From CAZUZS01 sp964624795 (GTDB lineage Bacteria; Calditrichota; Calditrichia; RBG-13-44-9): DNA of 64,000 bases. Each line of letters opens with the position of its first letter. Positions within the stretch are counted from its first letter, which is position 1. The notes below the pieces were generated by a model. The model did not search any database, was not told where the DNA came from, and worked only from the letters and a program-made list of their open reading frames with translations. Below, in pieces: positions 17,347 to 27,082 of this stretch. Location: positions 62,001-126,000 of the forward strand of contig CAZUZS010000001.1 in NCBI GenBank assembly GCA_964624795.1. The letters run 5' to 3'. A program made the position numbers and the translations under genes.

Positions 17347-19986
17347 TCAGGAATCGCTCTTTATCATTTCTTTCAACTCATTGAGCTTCAAAAGCGCTTC
17401 CAGCGGCGTCAATTTGTCAATGTCCATCTTTTCCAGTTCTTTCTCCACATGGGACTTACTCAAAAGATCCAGCAGGTTGAGTTGATTCTTATCCACTGAC
17501 GACCCCGACCGCCGGTGCGCAATTCGCGGAAAGCGGTTGGGAGACATTTCATTGGCTTCCAGGTTGTGAAGCACTTCCCGGGCGCGCTCAATGACTTCCG
17601 GCGGCAAGCCGGCCATCTGGGCAACATGCACGCCGTAGCTATTATCAATACCGCCCTGCTCTATCTTACGCAGAAAAATCACCGAATCTTCAACTTCCTT
17701 CACCGTTACACGGAAATTTTTTATCCGGGGATAAAGCACTTCCAGTTCGGTCAGCTCGTGGTAGTGTGTCGCGAACAGTGTTTTGGCCGCCACATTTTTA
17801 TTGTTGTGAAGAAATTCGGTAACTGACCAGGCGATGGATAAGCCATCGTAGGTGGATGTGCCGCGACCAATCTCATCCAGGATAATCAGGCTTTGGGGCG
17901 TTGCGTTGTTCAGAATGTTGGCGGTTTCCAGCATTTCCACCAGGAAGGTGCTCTCGCCAAACGCCAGGTTATCGGAAGCACCGACCCGGGTGAAGATGCG
18001 GTCCACCACGCCCAGCCGCACTTCTTCGGCGGGAACAAAGCTGCCGATCTGCGCCATAAGGCAGATGAGCCCAACCTGCCGCAGGTAAGTTGATTTTCCA
18101 GACATATTCGGTCCGGTTAAAATAATAATCTGGGTTGAATTATTCTCCAGCCTTGTCTCGTTATCGATAAACGGTTCGTCGGGCGGGAGAAGCTGCTCCA
18201 CCACCGGGTGCCGCCCGCCTTTTATTTCAATCAGGGTGGAATCGTCCACAAGCGGCCGGACATACTTGTTTCGCGCCGCGACTTCCCCCAGCCCTGCCAG
18301 GCAATCCAGGCGGGCAATCAATTCCGCATTCTTGCGGATGGCCGGTCCGAAGCCCGCGACCCGTTCCCGAATATCCTGAAAAATGCCGTATTCCAACTCT
18401 CCGATTTTGTCTTCTGCCCCTAAAATCTTTTCTTCGTACTCCTTCAGCGCCGGTGTGATGTAACGTTCAGCGTTCACCAGTGTCTGCTTACGGATAAAAT
18501 AATCGGGCACCTTGTCCTGATGAGATTTGGTGACTTCAAAATAGTAACCAAAAACTTTGTTGTAACCCAGCTTTAGTGCGGCAATCCCCGATTTTTCCCG
18601 CTCTTCCTGCTGAATCTTAATCAGCCAGTTTTTTCCCTCGCGGCTGATTTCCCGCAGCTCGTCCAACTCTGCATGATATCCGTCTTTGACGATGCCACCC
18701 TCCTTCAGCGTCAACGGCGGATCATCCCGGATGGCCGCGTCCAGAAGTGCGATAACCTCGTTCTGTATCTCTATTTCGTCGATGAATGATGTCAGCGCCG
18801 CATTGCTTTGCGATTGCAGCAGCTCCACTACCGGTTGTACCAGCTTTAGGGAATTCTTCAATACCACCAAGTCGCGCGGAGTGGCGCGGCCGGTGGAGAT
18901 CCGCCCCAACAGCCGCTCCAGGTCGGCGATCTCTCCCATCACTTCCCGTAATTTTTCGCGCAGCGCAGTCTGCTGAAAAAAAGCATCCACCCTTTCCAGC
19001 CGTTCGTGAATGAGGGGAAGACGCACCAGCGGGTGTGTAATCCAGCGTTTCAACATCCGTCCCCCCATGGCGGTCACGGTTTTATCCAGGATCGAGATCA
19101 GCGTGCCTTCCTTCCCCTGCCCAAAAATGGTGCTGGTAATCTCGAGATTACGCCGGGTGGTGGTATCCAGCGTCATGAAATCGTCCAGGGACAGAAAGGA
19201 AATGCGCGAGAGGTGCGAAATCCTGCTCCGGTAATTCTCCTTTACATAGTGAAGAATAGCACCGGCGGCAATCACGCCGAGAGCTAATTCCTCAATCCCG
19301 AAGCCTTTAAGGTTGGGTGTTTTGAAATGCTGCCGAAGCGTTTCATACCCATATGTCCGGTTAAAAATCCAGTCGTCCAGCTTGCTGATAATACCTTCCA
19401 GCCGCCCATGAAACAGGGAGACGAAATCTTCATAATTGTTGGCAGCCACCAGGATTTCTTTGGGCGCAATTTGCTGAAAATAATCCAGCATTCGTTCCGG
19501 GGACACCTCGCTTACAAAGAATTCGCCGGTGGAAATATCGCAGTAGGCGATGCCGCTACGATTTGCATCCACGCACACCGCTGCCAGGTAGTTGTTGGAT
19601 TTGTTCTCCAGGATTTTATCGGAGAGCGTTGTCCCCGGCGTGACCACTTCGATCACTTCCCGCTTCACCACCGTTTTGGCCAATTTGGGATCTTCCACCT
19701 GCTCGCAAATCGCCACTTTATGCCCGGATTGAATCAGTTTTGGCAGGTAGGCATCCAGCGCATGGTAGGGAAAGCCGGCCAGCGGAACCTGGGCGGTCTT
19801 CCCGTGCGAACGCTTGGTCAGCGCGATGCCCAGCACCTTGCTGATTGTTTTGGCATCTTCATAAAAGGTTTCATAAAAATCCCCCATGCGATAAAGGAGA
19901 ATCACTTCCTGGTATTTAGCCTTTATCGCCAGATACTGCTCCATGAGGGGAGTTGTTGAATTTGTGCTTTGCTTCGTTTTGGCCAC
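17347..19986 (-). CDS. mutS: DNA mismatch repair protein MutS
   Basis: MutS recognises mispairs and starts mismatch repair. The mismatch-contact motif is visible in MGDFYETFYEDA, the Walker A loop in GPNMSGKSTYLRQ, and the Walker B/signature region in LIILDEIGRGTSTYDG. The GTG at 19986 is chosen: AGAAGG lies just upstream and the product then begins a few residues before the conserved TPLMEQY segment, giving 879 residues, the usual length. Longer in-frame starts would add about 46 residues with no family match. It is followed by the GWxTD gene with nine bases between them. No mutL is in the window. Confidence 0.96.
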   Translation of the reverse strand: MAKTKQSTNSTTPLMEQYLAIKAKYQEVILLYRMGDFYETFYEDAKTISKVLGIALTKRSHGKTAQVPLAGFPYHALDAYLPKLIQSGHKVAICEQVEDPKLAKTVVKREVIEVVTPGTTLSDKILENKSNNYLAAVCVDANRSGIAYCDISTGEFFVSEVSPERMLDYFQQIAPKEILVAANNYEDFVSLFHGRLEGIISKLDDWIFNRTYGYETLRQHFKTPNLKGFGIEELALGVIAAGAILHYVKENYRSRISHLSRISFLSLDDFMTLDTTTRRNLEITSTIFGQGKEGTLISILDKTVTAMGGRMLKRWITHPLVRLPLIHERLERVDAFFQQTALREKLREVMGEIADLERLLGRISTGRATPRDLVVLKNSLKLVQPVVELLQSQSNAALTSFIDEIEIQNEVIALLDAAIRDDPPLTLKEGGIVKDGYHAELDELREISREGKNWLIKIQQEEREKSGIAALKLGYNKVFGYYFEVTKSHQDKVPDYFIRKQTLVNAERYITPALKEYEEKILGAEDKIGELEYGIFQDIRERVAGFGPAIRKNAELIARLDCLAGLGEVAARNKYVRPLVDDSTLIEIKGGRHPVVEQLLPPDEPFIDNETRLENNSTQIIILTGPNMSGKSTYLRQVGLICLMAQIGSFVPAEEVRLGVVDRIFTRVGASDNLAFGESTFLVEMLETANILNNATPQSLIILDEIGRGTSTYDGLSIAWSVTEFLHNNKNVAAKTLFATHYHELTELEVLYPRIKNFRVTVKEVEDSVIFLRKIEQGGIDNSYGVHVAQMAGLPPEVIERAREVLHNLEANEMSPNRFPRIAHRRSGSSVDKNQLNLLDLLSKSHVEKELEKMDIDKLTPLEALLKLNELKEMIKSDS

Positions 19987-20655
19987 TTTCCTTCTCAAAC
20001 CGGTTTCAAATCTTTGCGCCAAAATAAAAACAATTTGCAGGTAATTCAACTTCTTAAATTGATAGGAACTTCGGCATAAGGAAAGTAGAAACTGGACCAT
20101 CGTGCGGATTTTAACGGAAATCAAAATCAGATATGCTACAGTTACTACCCGAAAGACTTCACTCGCGGGTGGGATGATTCGGATCGGCCAGTTTCCTTTA
20201 GCTTTATTTTAACCTCAACCCTTTCCCCCGATGAGCTTGAAAAGTAGCCAGGATTCTCTCTGCCCCTTCCCCTTCTCCAACGTGGAGAAGGGGAAGGGGA
20301 TTTTGAAAGGCTTGATAAGGAATATTGACCGGGGGATGGGGATGAGGTCGAAATTATGTCGCCCGAAATCCATCCAGATAATTACACGTACCAATCAGCG
20401 AGATCTTACCACTCCCCTTCATTTTTTCTTCATTTGGAAAGGATATTTTCGCCACCGTGGAAGAATAATTTGAATCTGATTCCACAAAAGGGGAATGAAA
20501 TTCTGCTCCCCATCAACAATAAACAGGGTTGGTCATAATTTCGTTTTTGGGGGAGGGAGATTTGCATTTAATGCTGACCAAAAAATCTTTCCAAAAAGAA
20601 TATCACCACAGTTTTCAACCTTTTGTCATGACAGCGACTAATTGAGGACATCCAA
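19987..20655. other. Intergenic region between divergent mutS and efflux operon
   Basis: This gap of about 670 bases separates minus-strand mutS from the plus-strand TolC gene and should hold promoters for both, though I cannot fix either. Its most notable content is the large palindromic element at 20213-20347, listed separately. No credible coding region: the plus-strand open frame across the palindrome is an artefact of the repeat. Confidence 0.5.
20213..20347. repeat. Nested palindromic element, about 135 bases
   Basis: The core is a perfect 17-base-pair inverted repeat of polypyrimidine/polypurine sequence (20263-20279 with 20283-20299) around a 3-base loop. Outer arms at 20213-20230 and 20329-20347 are also inverted copies of each other with a few mismatches, so the whole unit folds back on itself. 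The shape resembles dispersed C/T-rich intergenic repeats seen in many bacterial genomes. There is one copy in this window. It lies between divergent genes and has no T-run, so a terminator role is unlikely. Confidence 0.75.
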
Positions 20656-22029
20656 ATGCATCATATTAAAATGAATATCCTGGGCAACTCGGCTATCTTT
20701 TTTCTTTTATGTTCAGGAATTTTTATCTCCGGCTTTGCGCAATCCCCGGCGGACACGCTGCGGTTGACCCTGGACAAGGCAATTGAAATCGCCCTGAAAA
20801 ACAACCAGGATGTGCTAATTGCCAGGGAGGAGGTAGACAACGCGCACCAGCAGATTCGCGCCGCCTATGCCGGGGTTATGCCTCAATTTTCGGTCTCCGG
20901 GCAATACGAGCGGAATATAAAACTTCCTGTTCTGTTTATTCCTCCCAATTCGCCGTTTAACCCCACCAACCAGACACAGACTATTTCGCTGGGAGCCAAC
21001 AACAATTACAGCGCATCGCTCTATGTGCATCAAACGATTTTTGATCCCAGGATCGGGACTGCGATCCAGATTGCCAAAAGATACGGCAACTATTCCAAAC
21101 TGGGCTCCCGCTCTACCCGGCAGGATGTGGAATTGAGCGTTAAAAAAGCCTTCTACGGAATCCTGCTTCAGCAAAAAATGGTGACGGTGATGCAGCAGAG
21201 TTACAACCTGACCCGGGCGAATCTGGAAAATGTGCAGGCATTATATAAGGAAGGAACGTCGTCCGAATACGATTTGCTGCGCGCGCAGGTGCAGGTAGCA
21301 AACAGTGAGCCGCCGCTAATCCAGGCGCAGAACAATCTGGAGCTGGCGGTCACCAATCTAAAGAATCTGCTGGCGCTGAAACTGGATCAGCCGCTAAAAG
21401 CGGAAGGAGAATTTCGTTTCGAGCAAATTCCGCCGGAGGAAATGGAAGCCGCCAGCACCGCGGCGCTGCTTTCCAACCCGGATATCCTGCAGCTCAAGGT
21501 GCAGAAATCCATTTTGGAAAAAAAGATTACCGTGCAGCGCGCGGAATATTTTCCCAGCCTGTCGGCATTCGGCACCTACCAGTATCAGACCCAGGACAAC
21601 TCGTTCAACTTCAATAATTACAAATGGGTCAACACATTTGCCGCCGGCCTTCAACTGTCGTTTACGCTGTTTGACGGATTCAACCGGGCGGCGCAGGTGC
21701 AGCAGGCCGAAATCGGCGTCCGGAAACTGGATTTTTCGCTGCAAAAGGCGGAAGATGGACTGAAGATTCAAATTCTGCAGGCGCAGATGAACATGCAGGA
21801 GGCCAAAAAACGGATTTTTGCCCAGCAGCAAAGCCTGGGGCAGGCTGCGAAAGCGGTGCAAATTGCCGGCACCCGCTACAAAAGCGGGGTGGGGACGCAA
21901 CTGGAACTGTTAGACAGCCAGACCGCGTTGACCCAGGCACGCACCAATTACACTAAAGCGATCTACGATTATCTCATTGCCAAATCGGAATGGGAACGGC
22001 TGGTCAGCTATTATCCGGAGACGGAGTAA
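20656..22029 (+). CDS. TolC-family outer membrane efflux protein
   Basis: This 457-residue protein has a signal peptide (NSAIFFLLCSGIFISGFAQ) and two OEP repeats of long coiled-coil helices, with family landmarks such as ALKNNQDVLIAREEVD, YDLLRAQVQVAN and YKSGVGTQLELLDSQTAL. It would form the outer-membrane channel of a tripartite exporter with the adaptor and RND pump encoded immediately downstream. GAGGA lies seven bases before the ATG. It is the first gene of a plus-strand three-gene operon. Confidence 0.93.
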   Translation: MHHIKMNILGNSAIFFLLCSGIFISGFAQSPADTLRLTLDKAIEIALKNNQDVLIAREEVDNAHQQIRAAYAGVMPQFSVSGQYERNIKLPVLFIPPNSPFNPTNQTQTISLGANNNYSASLYVHQTIFDPRIGTAIQIAKRYGNYSKLGSRSTRQDVELSVKKAFYGILLQQKMVTVMQQSYNLTRANLENVQALYKEGTSSEYDLLRAQVQVANSEPPLIQAQNNLELAVTNLKNLLALKLDQPLKAEGEFRFEQIPPEEMEAASTAALLSNPDILQLKVQKSILEKKITVQRAEYFPSLSAFGTYQYQTQDNSFNFNNYKWVNTFAAGLQLSFTLFDGFNRAAQVQQAEIGVRKLDFSLQKAEDGLKIQILQAQMNMQEAKKRIFAQQQSLGQAAKAVQIAGTRYKSGVGTQLELLDSQTALTQARTNYTKAIYDYLIAKSEWERLVSYYPETE

Positions 22030-22080
22030 ATGATTCCATCAGTCAGAAATAATCAACATATAATAAAGAGGCATCGGTTC

Positions 22081-23169
22081 ATGAAAATTTTTACCCCCAC
22101 AAGACTCATACTGCCGGTTATTGCATTTTTATTATTAGCGGGATGCGGTTCGAAGAAATCGTCCGAAGACCAGGCTGCTCCGAAAACGATCACCGATTCC
22201 ATCGCGGTTCAAAGCAAAAGAGTGGAACTGCAGACCATCAGAATATCCAAGAACTTTCCCGGCTCGCTGGAAGGCGAGGAACAGGCCAACATCGTCGCCA
22301 AAATCTCGGAGCGGATTACGGCAATAAAGGTGCAGGTTGGTGATATGGTCAGCGACAGCCAGTTAGTGTTAACGCTGGATAAATCGGGCGCATCGTCCCA
22401 GTATTACCAGGCGGACGCCAACTACCGGAATGCGAAGAAGAACTACGAACGTATGCAATCGCTGCTGGCGGAAGGGGCTATTTCTCAGCAGGCGCTGGAC
22501 GGCGCTCGCACCAGCTACGAAGTTGCCCAGGCAAATTTTGAGGCGGCCAAAAGCGCGGTGGATCTGATAGCGCCCATCGCCGGTATCGTTACCGCGGTTA
22601 ATGTCAATGTCGGCGATTTATCGACCCCCGGCAGTCCGCTGGTAACCCTGGCCAGGATCAATAAAATGAAAGCAACTTTTACTGCCGGGGAATCGGATAT
22701 TGAAGAAATGTATATCGGCCAGCCGGTGAAAATCTACTCGGAGTCCCGGCCGGACTTAATAAAGGAAGGAAAAATTGTCGAAATTTCACAATCGGCGGAT
22801 GTGCATTCCCGGATGTTTGAGGTGAAGGCGCTGTTTGACAATACGCCCGACAAATGGTTCAAGCCCGGAATGTTTGTCGATGCGGAAGTGCTAATCGTCA
22901 ACCAGCAAAACGTTCTGGCGATTCCCAATCCCGCCATTACTCAAACCGATCAGAATTCCTACGTTTTCGTGATCAAAAATAATGTTGCCCATAAAACATT
23001 TGTGCAAACCGGGCCCACCAACGGAGAGATCACCGAGATTATAAGCGGTTTGCGCAAAGGCGAGGATGTTGTTGTTCAGGGTATGAACAACCTGCAGGAC
23101 GGCAGCACGGTAAAGATTTACAATCCGAAAGGGAATGAAGAAGAACCGATCTCAGGGAGTAATCAATGA
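22081..23169 (+). CDS. RND efflux periplasmic adaptor (membrane fusion lipoprotein)
   Basis: The ATG at 22081 opens directly into a lipoprotein signal ending LLLAGCG, so the adaptor is membrane-anchored by lipid. AGAGG lies upstream. The order is an N-terminal lipoyl-like half, alpha-hairpin (NYRNAKKNYERMQSLLAEGA), second lipoyl half (DLIAPIAGIVTAVNVNVGD) and beta-barrel domain, as in HlyD/AcrA-type proteins. It ends overlapping the pump gene by four bases (ATGA). Substrates are unknown. Confidence 0.93.
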   Translation: MKIFTPTRLILPVIAFLLLAGCGSKKSSEDQAAPKTITDSIAVQSKRVELQTIRISKNFPGSLEGEEQANIVAKISERITAIKVQVGDMVSDSQLVLTLDKSGASSQYYQADANYRNAKKNYERMQSLLAEGAISQQALDGARTSYEVAQANFEAAKSAVDLIAPIAGIVTAVNVNVGDLSTPGSPLVTLARINKMKATFTAGESDIEEMYIGQPVKIYSESRPDLIKEGKIVEISQSADVHSRMFEVKALFDNTPDKWFKPGMFVDAEVLIVNQQNVLAIPNPAITQTDQNSYVFVIKNNVAHKTFVQTGPTNGEITEIISGLRKGEDVVVQGMNNLQDGSTVKIYNPKGNEEEPISGSNQ

Positions 23170-26100
23170 AATTAGCCGATGTATCGATAAAGCGCCCTGT
23201 TTTTGCCACAATGATGATTATGGCCCTGCTGGTGTTGGGTCTTTTCGCCTTCACCAAATTGAATGTGGAACAATATCCCAACGTGGATTTGCCGGTTTCG
23301 GCGGTAACCACCGTTTTACCAGGCGCCGGACCGGAACAGATTGAAACGGAGATTACCAAGCCCATCGAGGATGCCATCAACACCATCGGCGGCATCGACA
23401 ATATTCAATCAATTTCGCAGGAAGGGGTGTCGATTGTCATCGTGCAATTCCACCTGGAAGTGAACGGGGTGCAGGCGGCGCAGGAAGTGCGGGACAAGGT
23501 TGCCAACATCCAGGCGCAGTTCCCGGACGGAACCAAAACGCCTGTCGTGCAGCGCTACGATCCGGCCAGCCAACCGATCCTGATCCTGGCGGTCTCCGGT
23601 CCGGGGACGGAGAAGGAGGTCACTACTTTCACTAAGAATACAATCAAGCCGCGCCTGGAAAATGTGGAAAACGTGGGAACCGTAAACCTGGTGGGGGGCG
23701 CCGAGCGGGAAATCCGGATCGAGGTCGATCCTTCCCAACTGCAGGCATACAACCTGTCCATTCAGGATGTGATTAATGCAGTGAGCGCTTCCAACGTGGA
23801 AATCCCGGCCGGAAACCTGATTCGGGGAAAGCGCCAATTGCTGTTGCGCACCATGGGAAAATTCAAAACAGTGGACGATTTCAACAAGGTGGTGGTTGCC
23901 ACACCTGATAACCAGTTTGTTTATCTTTCGGACCTGGCGACCGTTATCGACGGCGTAAAGCAACAAAACAGTCTCACCCGCTTAAACGGCCAAACCGGGG
24001 TGGGCATCGAAATTTTAAAGCAGTCCGGCAGCAACACGGTGCGGGTAGCCAATGCGGTGAAGGCGGAAGTTGACCGCCTGAACAGTGAGATTCCGGCCGG
24101 CTATCATGTCGCGGTTGCTATCGATTACAGCACATTCATCAAACAGTCGGTAGACGATGTTCTGTTCGATATCATTTACGGCGGCTTCTTTGCCATTTTC
24201 ATCATTTTCTTTTTCCTGGCGAATTTTCGCAGCACCATTATCAGCGGTATCGCCCTGCCCACTTCCATAATTGCCAGCTTTTTCTTTATGTATGTATTTC
24301 ATTTTACCCTGAACGTGATGTCGCTGATGGCGCTTTCGCTGGCGGTAGGTTTTCTTATCGATGATGCCATTGTGGTCATCGAAAATATTTACCGCCACAT
24401 GCAGCTCGGCGAATCGCCCCGCCAGGCGGCGCACAACGCCACCGATGAGATCGGGTTGGCGGTGATGGCCACTACTTTCACGGTGGTGGCGGTATTCGTT
24501 CCGGTGGCATTTATGCCAGGCATCATCGGTCGCTTTTTCTTCCAATTCGGGATCACGGTGACGGCAGCGGTGCTGGTTTCGCTTTTTGTGGCATTCAGTT
24601 TTACCCCCATGCTGTCTTCCCGCTGGCTGCGAAAGGAAGATGAAACCCTCACCAAGGAGGGAAGCTTTGTCCAGAGAATCCTTTACAACTTTCGCCGGTT
24701 TTTTGAATGGCTTAATGAGAAATATCGCGGCGCACTGCGCCGGGCACTCGACCATCGTAAGACGGTGGTGTTTGGCTCCTTTGCTATCTTCATCTTCAGC
24801 CTGTATTTGGGAAAATACGTCGGCGCCACGTTCTTCCCCCAGGAAGACCAGGGACAGCTTTCGGTGTCGGTAACCGCCGCCCCGGGAAGCTCACTGGAAC
24901 AGACCAGCGCAATCTGCCGGCAAATTGAGCAGGCGGCGGAAAAACGACGTCCCATGGTGCAACTGGTTCTCACCACTATCGGCGAAGGCAACAATCCGGT
25001 CACAGAAGCGACCGTGTATGTAAAACTGGTGGACAAATCGCAGCGCGATGAGAGTGTTTTTCAAATTATGGACGACATGAGAAAAGAGCTTCGTTACATT
25101 TCCGGGGCCAACCTCAGCTTTAATCTGCCGGGCGGACCCGGTGGACCGCAAAAGCCGGTGCAAATCACGATTCGCGGCGAGAACCTGGATACGCTGCAGG
25201 TGTTAGCGAACCAGGTGGAGAGAATTGTGCAGAGCACGCCGGGCGCGGCAGACGTGGAAAACAGCCTGCAATTATCCAAGCCGGAAGTGCGAATCCGGGT
25301 GGAGCGCAACAAAGCATCCGACCTGGGGATCAACCCTCTGCTGGTGGCTGCCACGGTGCGTTCTATGGTGGACGGAACGGTGGCTACCCAGTTCCAGGGG
25401 GAGAAAGACCAGTACGACGTGCGGGTGAACCTGGTAAAAAAAGACCGCTCCAATATTACCGATGTCTCGAGTTTTTACATCAAGAGCAACCACGTTCTGC
25501 CTAATGGGGAAAAGCTGGTGGTGCCGCTCAGCGCAGTCGCGGACATTTCGCAGGGCACCGGCCCGTCCGAAATAGACCGTTACAACCGGCAGCGCTCCAT
25601 CACCATAAGCGCCAACCTGTTAGGCGGCGCCTTGTTGGGAAATGTTATCGGCAACATCCAAAGCGGAATGGCCGGTATTCAAAAACCGGCAGGATACTAC
25701 ATCCAGGTCATCGGGCAGGGAGAGACGCAGGCGCAGTCATTTGCCGATATTTTTATGGCGCTGGCCCTGGCGATGATATTTGTCTACATCGTGCTGGCTG
25801 CACAATTCGAAAGCTTCATTTACCCGTTGTCAATCATGCTGGCTTTGCCGATGGCTGTGGTCGGTGCCATCATCGCCCTGCTTATTTTCCATAGTGCATT
25901 TTCGGTGATGTCCATGATCGGCATTATCATGCTGATGGGGCTGGCAACGAAGAACGGCATTCTGCTCGTGGATTACATAAACACCGGCAGATCGCGCGGC
26001 CTTGATCGCCGGGAAGCCATATTGCAGGCCGGGCCGGTGCGTCTGCGGCCCATCCTGATGACCACCTTCGCCATTATTTTCGGCATGTTGCCCATTGTTT

Positions 26101-26285
26101 TCGCATTAGGACAGGGAAGCGAGTTTCGGGCGCCGATGGGCCAGGCGGTGATCGGCGGCCTGATCACTTCCACCCTGCTCACGCTGTTCGTTGTCCCGGT
26201 AGTTTACACTTACCTGGACGATTTTTCATTGCGGGGAATATTTCACTGGATCAAGCGGGTTATTTTTCGGGTGAAGGAGGGGTAA
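23166..26285 (+). CDS. RND family inner membrane efflux transporter (HAE1/AcrB-like)
   Basis: The 1039-residue protein has the AcrB layout: twelve membrane segments in two halves and two large periplasmic porter loops. Landmarks are the start MKLADVSIKRPVFATMMIMA, FLIDDAIVVIENIYRH in TM4 with the paired Asp residues used for proton relay, and MGLATKNGILLVDY in the second half. It pumps drugs, lipids or other hydrophobic compounds using proton motive force. The start codon overlaps the adaptor stop. No local regulator gene is present. Confidence 0.95.
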   Translation: MKLADVSIKRPVFATMMIMALLVLGLFAFTKLNVEQYPNVDLPVSAVTTVLPGAGPEQIETEITKPIEDAINTIGGIDNIQSISQEGVSIVIVQFHLEVNGVQAAQEVRDKVANIQAQFPDGTKTPVVQRYDPASQPILILAVSGPGTEKEVTTFTKNTIKPRLENVENVGTVNLVGGAEREIRIEVDPSQLQAYNLSIQDVINAVSASNVEIPAGNLIRGKRQLLLRTMGKFKTVDDFNKVVVATPDNQFVYLSDLATVIDGVKQQNSLTRLNGQTGVGIEILKQSGSNTVRVANAVKAEVDRLNSEIPAGYHVAVAIDYSTFIKQSVDDVLFDIIYGGFFAIFIIFFFLANFRSTIISGIALPTSIIASFFFMYVFHFTLNVMSLMALSLAVGFLIDDAIVVIENIYRHMQLGESPRQAAHNATDEIGLAVMATTFTVVAVFVPVAFMPGIIGRFFFQFGITVTAAVLVSLFVAFSFTPMLSSRWLRKEDETLTKEGSFVQRILYNFRRFFEWLNEKYRGALRRALDHRKTVVFGSFAIFIFSLYLGKYVGATFFPQEDQGQLSVSVTAAPGSSLEQTSAICRQIEQAAEKRRPMVQLVLTTIGEGNNPVTEATVYVKLVDKSQRDESVFQIMDDMRKELRYISGANLSFNLPGGPGGPQKPVQITIRGENLDTLQVLANQVERIVQSTPGAADVENSLQLSKPEVRIRVERNKASDLGINPLLVAATVRSMVDGTVATQFQGEKDQYDVRVNLVKKDRSNITDVSSFYIKSNHVLPNGEKLVVPLSAVADISQGTGPSEIDRYNRQRSITISANLLGGALLGNVIGNIQSGMAGIQKPAGYYIQVIGQGETQAQSFADIFMALALAMIFVYIVLAAQFESFIYPLSIMLALPMAVVGAIIALLIFHSAFSVMSMIGIIMLMGLATKNGILLVDYINTGRSRGLDRREAILQAGPVRLRPILMTTFAIIFGMLPIVFALGQGSEFRAPMGQAVIGGLITSTLLTLFVVPVVYTYLDDFSLRGIFHWIKRVIFRVKEG

Positions 26286-26677
26286 ACTTTTTAAACAGGA
26301 ATATCTTTCCCAGAACCTGACGTAAGGGCAATCGGCCGCCCCAACCACTTCCGGCCGGTCTTTCGAACCTTATTTCTTTTGGGCGGGCTTAGTAGCACAC
26401 ATGATCCCACAATAACAAAGCGTTATTGGTTTAACGTGATTTCGGTTAAGAACACCCTGATGTTTAATTGTCATTCCGGCAGGGATTGCCGGAATCCAGA
26501 GGATCAGCGAAGAACAAATCCCAATACTGGTGCAGTAGATTCCCGCTAAAGACATGCCCCGTAGGGGTATACTGGGAATGACATCTGGGAATAGATATTG
26601 ATTTGGCTTAACAGGAACCTGCATTGCGTCGAACTCACGTTAGTTTACCCCATTGTGCCAATCAATTTAAGAACATC
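26286..26677. other. Intergenic region after the efflux operon
   Basis: The 390 bases between the convergent efflux operon and the NFACT-R gene hold no credible gene. They contain the inverted-repeat-bounded element at 26469-26583, listed separately. No clear T-run terminator was seen for either side. Confidence 0.5.
26469..26583. repeat. Small inverted-repeat-bounded element (115 bases)
   Basis: The element starts TGTCATTCC (26469-26477) and ends with its exact complement GGAATGACA (26575-26583). Inside lie a hairpin built on CCGGC/GCCGG and a second one around CCCCGTAGGGG. This CATTCC-type layout is common among dispersed intergenic repeats and miniature transposable elements of diverse bacteria. 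There is a single copy in the window and no clear target-site duplication. Confidence 0.6.
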
Positions 26678-27079
26678 CTAACTCCCGGCTGGCGGAACAT
26701 TCTCATCCGGCAGCCCCGGTTTCACTTTCAACACAATTTCTTTGCGAATCTGTACCGTGCCCGGTTTGGCGCCGCGCGGCTTGGTCACATATTTTCCCCG
26801 GGTGCAGGAGACCGCAACCGTGCCGCCGCTCCTGGCCTTGCTGTGGTAACCCGCAATTGCGGCCGCCTGCTTCAGAATATCTTTTTCCGGTTCCCGATCT
26901 TCCCCAACCTGCAAAACCACGTGGCTGCCGGGCATTCCGCGAACATGAAACCAATAATCGTTGGGGCGGGCAACTTTCAGGCTCAACCGGTCGTTATCCG
27001 CATCGGTCTTGCCGGCCAGCACGGTCCACCCACCGGGAAGCATATACTCGAAAAATCCGGAGGCTTCTTTTTTCGCCAT
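26678..27079 (-). CDS. Stand-alone NFACT-R (DUF814) RNA-binding domain protein
   Basis: The 133-residue protein is essentially one NFACT-R domain. The signature DYWFHVRGMPGSHVVL is present, followed by KDILKQAAAIAGYHSKAR and a CTRGKYVTKPRGAKPG strand. In RqcH/NEMF-type proteins this domain sits at the C-terminus and helps bind the stalled 50S subunit and tRNA; stand-alone copies are of unknown role. It starts three bases after the hybrid kinase stop, so translation is probably coupled. No full RqcH gene is in the window. Confidence 0.85.
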   Translation of the reverse strand: MAKKEASGFFEYMLPGGWTVLAGKTDADNDRLSLKVARPNDYWFHVRGMPGSHVVLQVGEDREPEKDILKQAAAIAGYHSKARSGGTVAVSCTRGKYVTKPRGAKPGTVQIRKEIVLKVKPGLPDENVPPAGS

Positions 27080-27082
27080 GCG

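Noticed and set aside
24015..24755. Minus-strand open frame inside the RND pump gene
   Set aside because: Antisense shadow rich in His/Lys; the pump motifs are intact on the plus strand.
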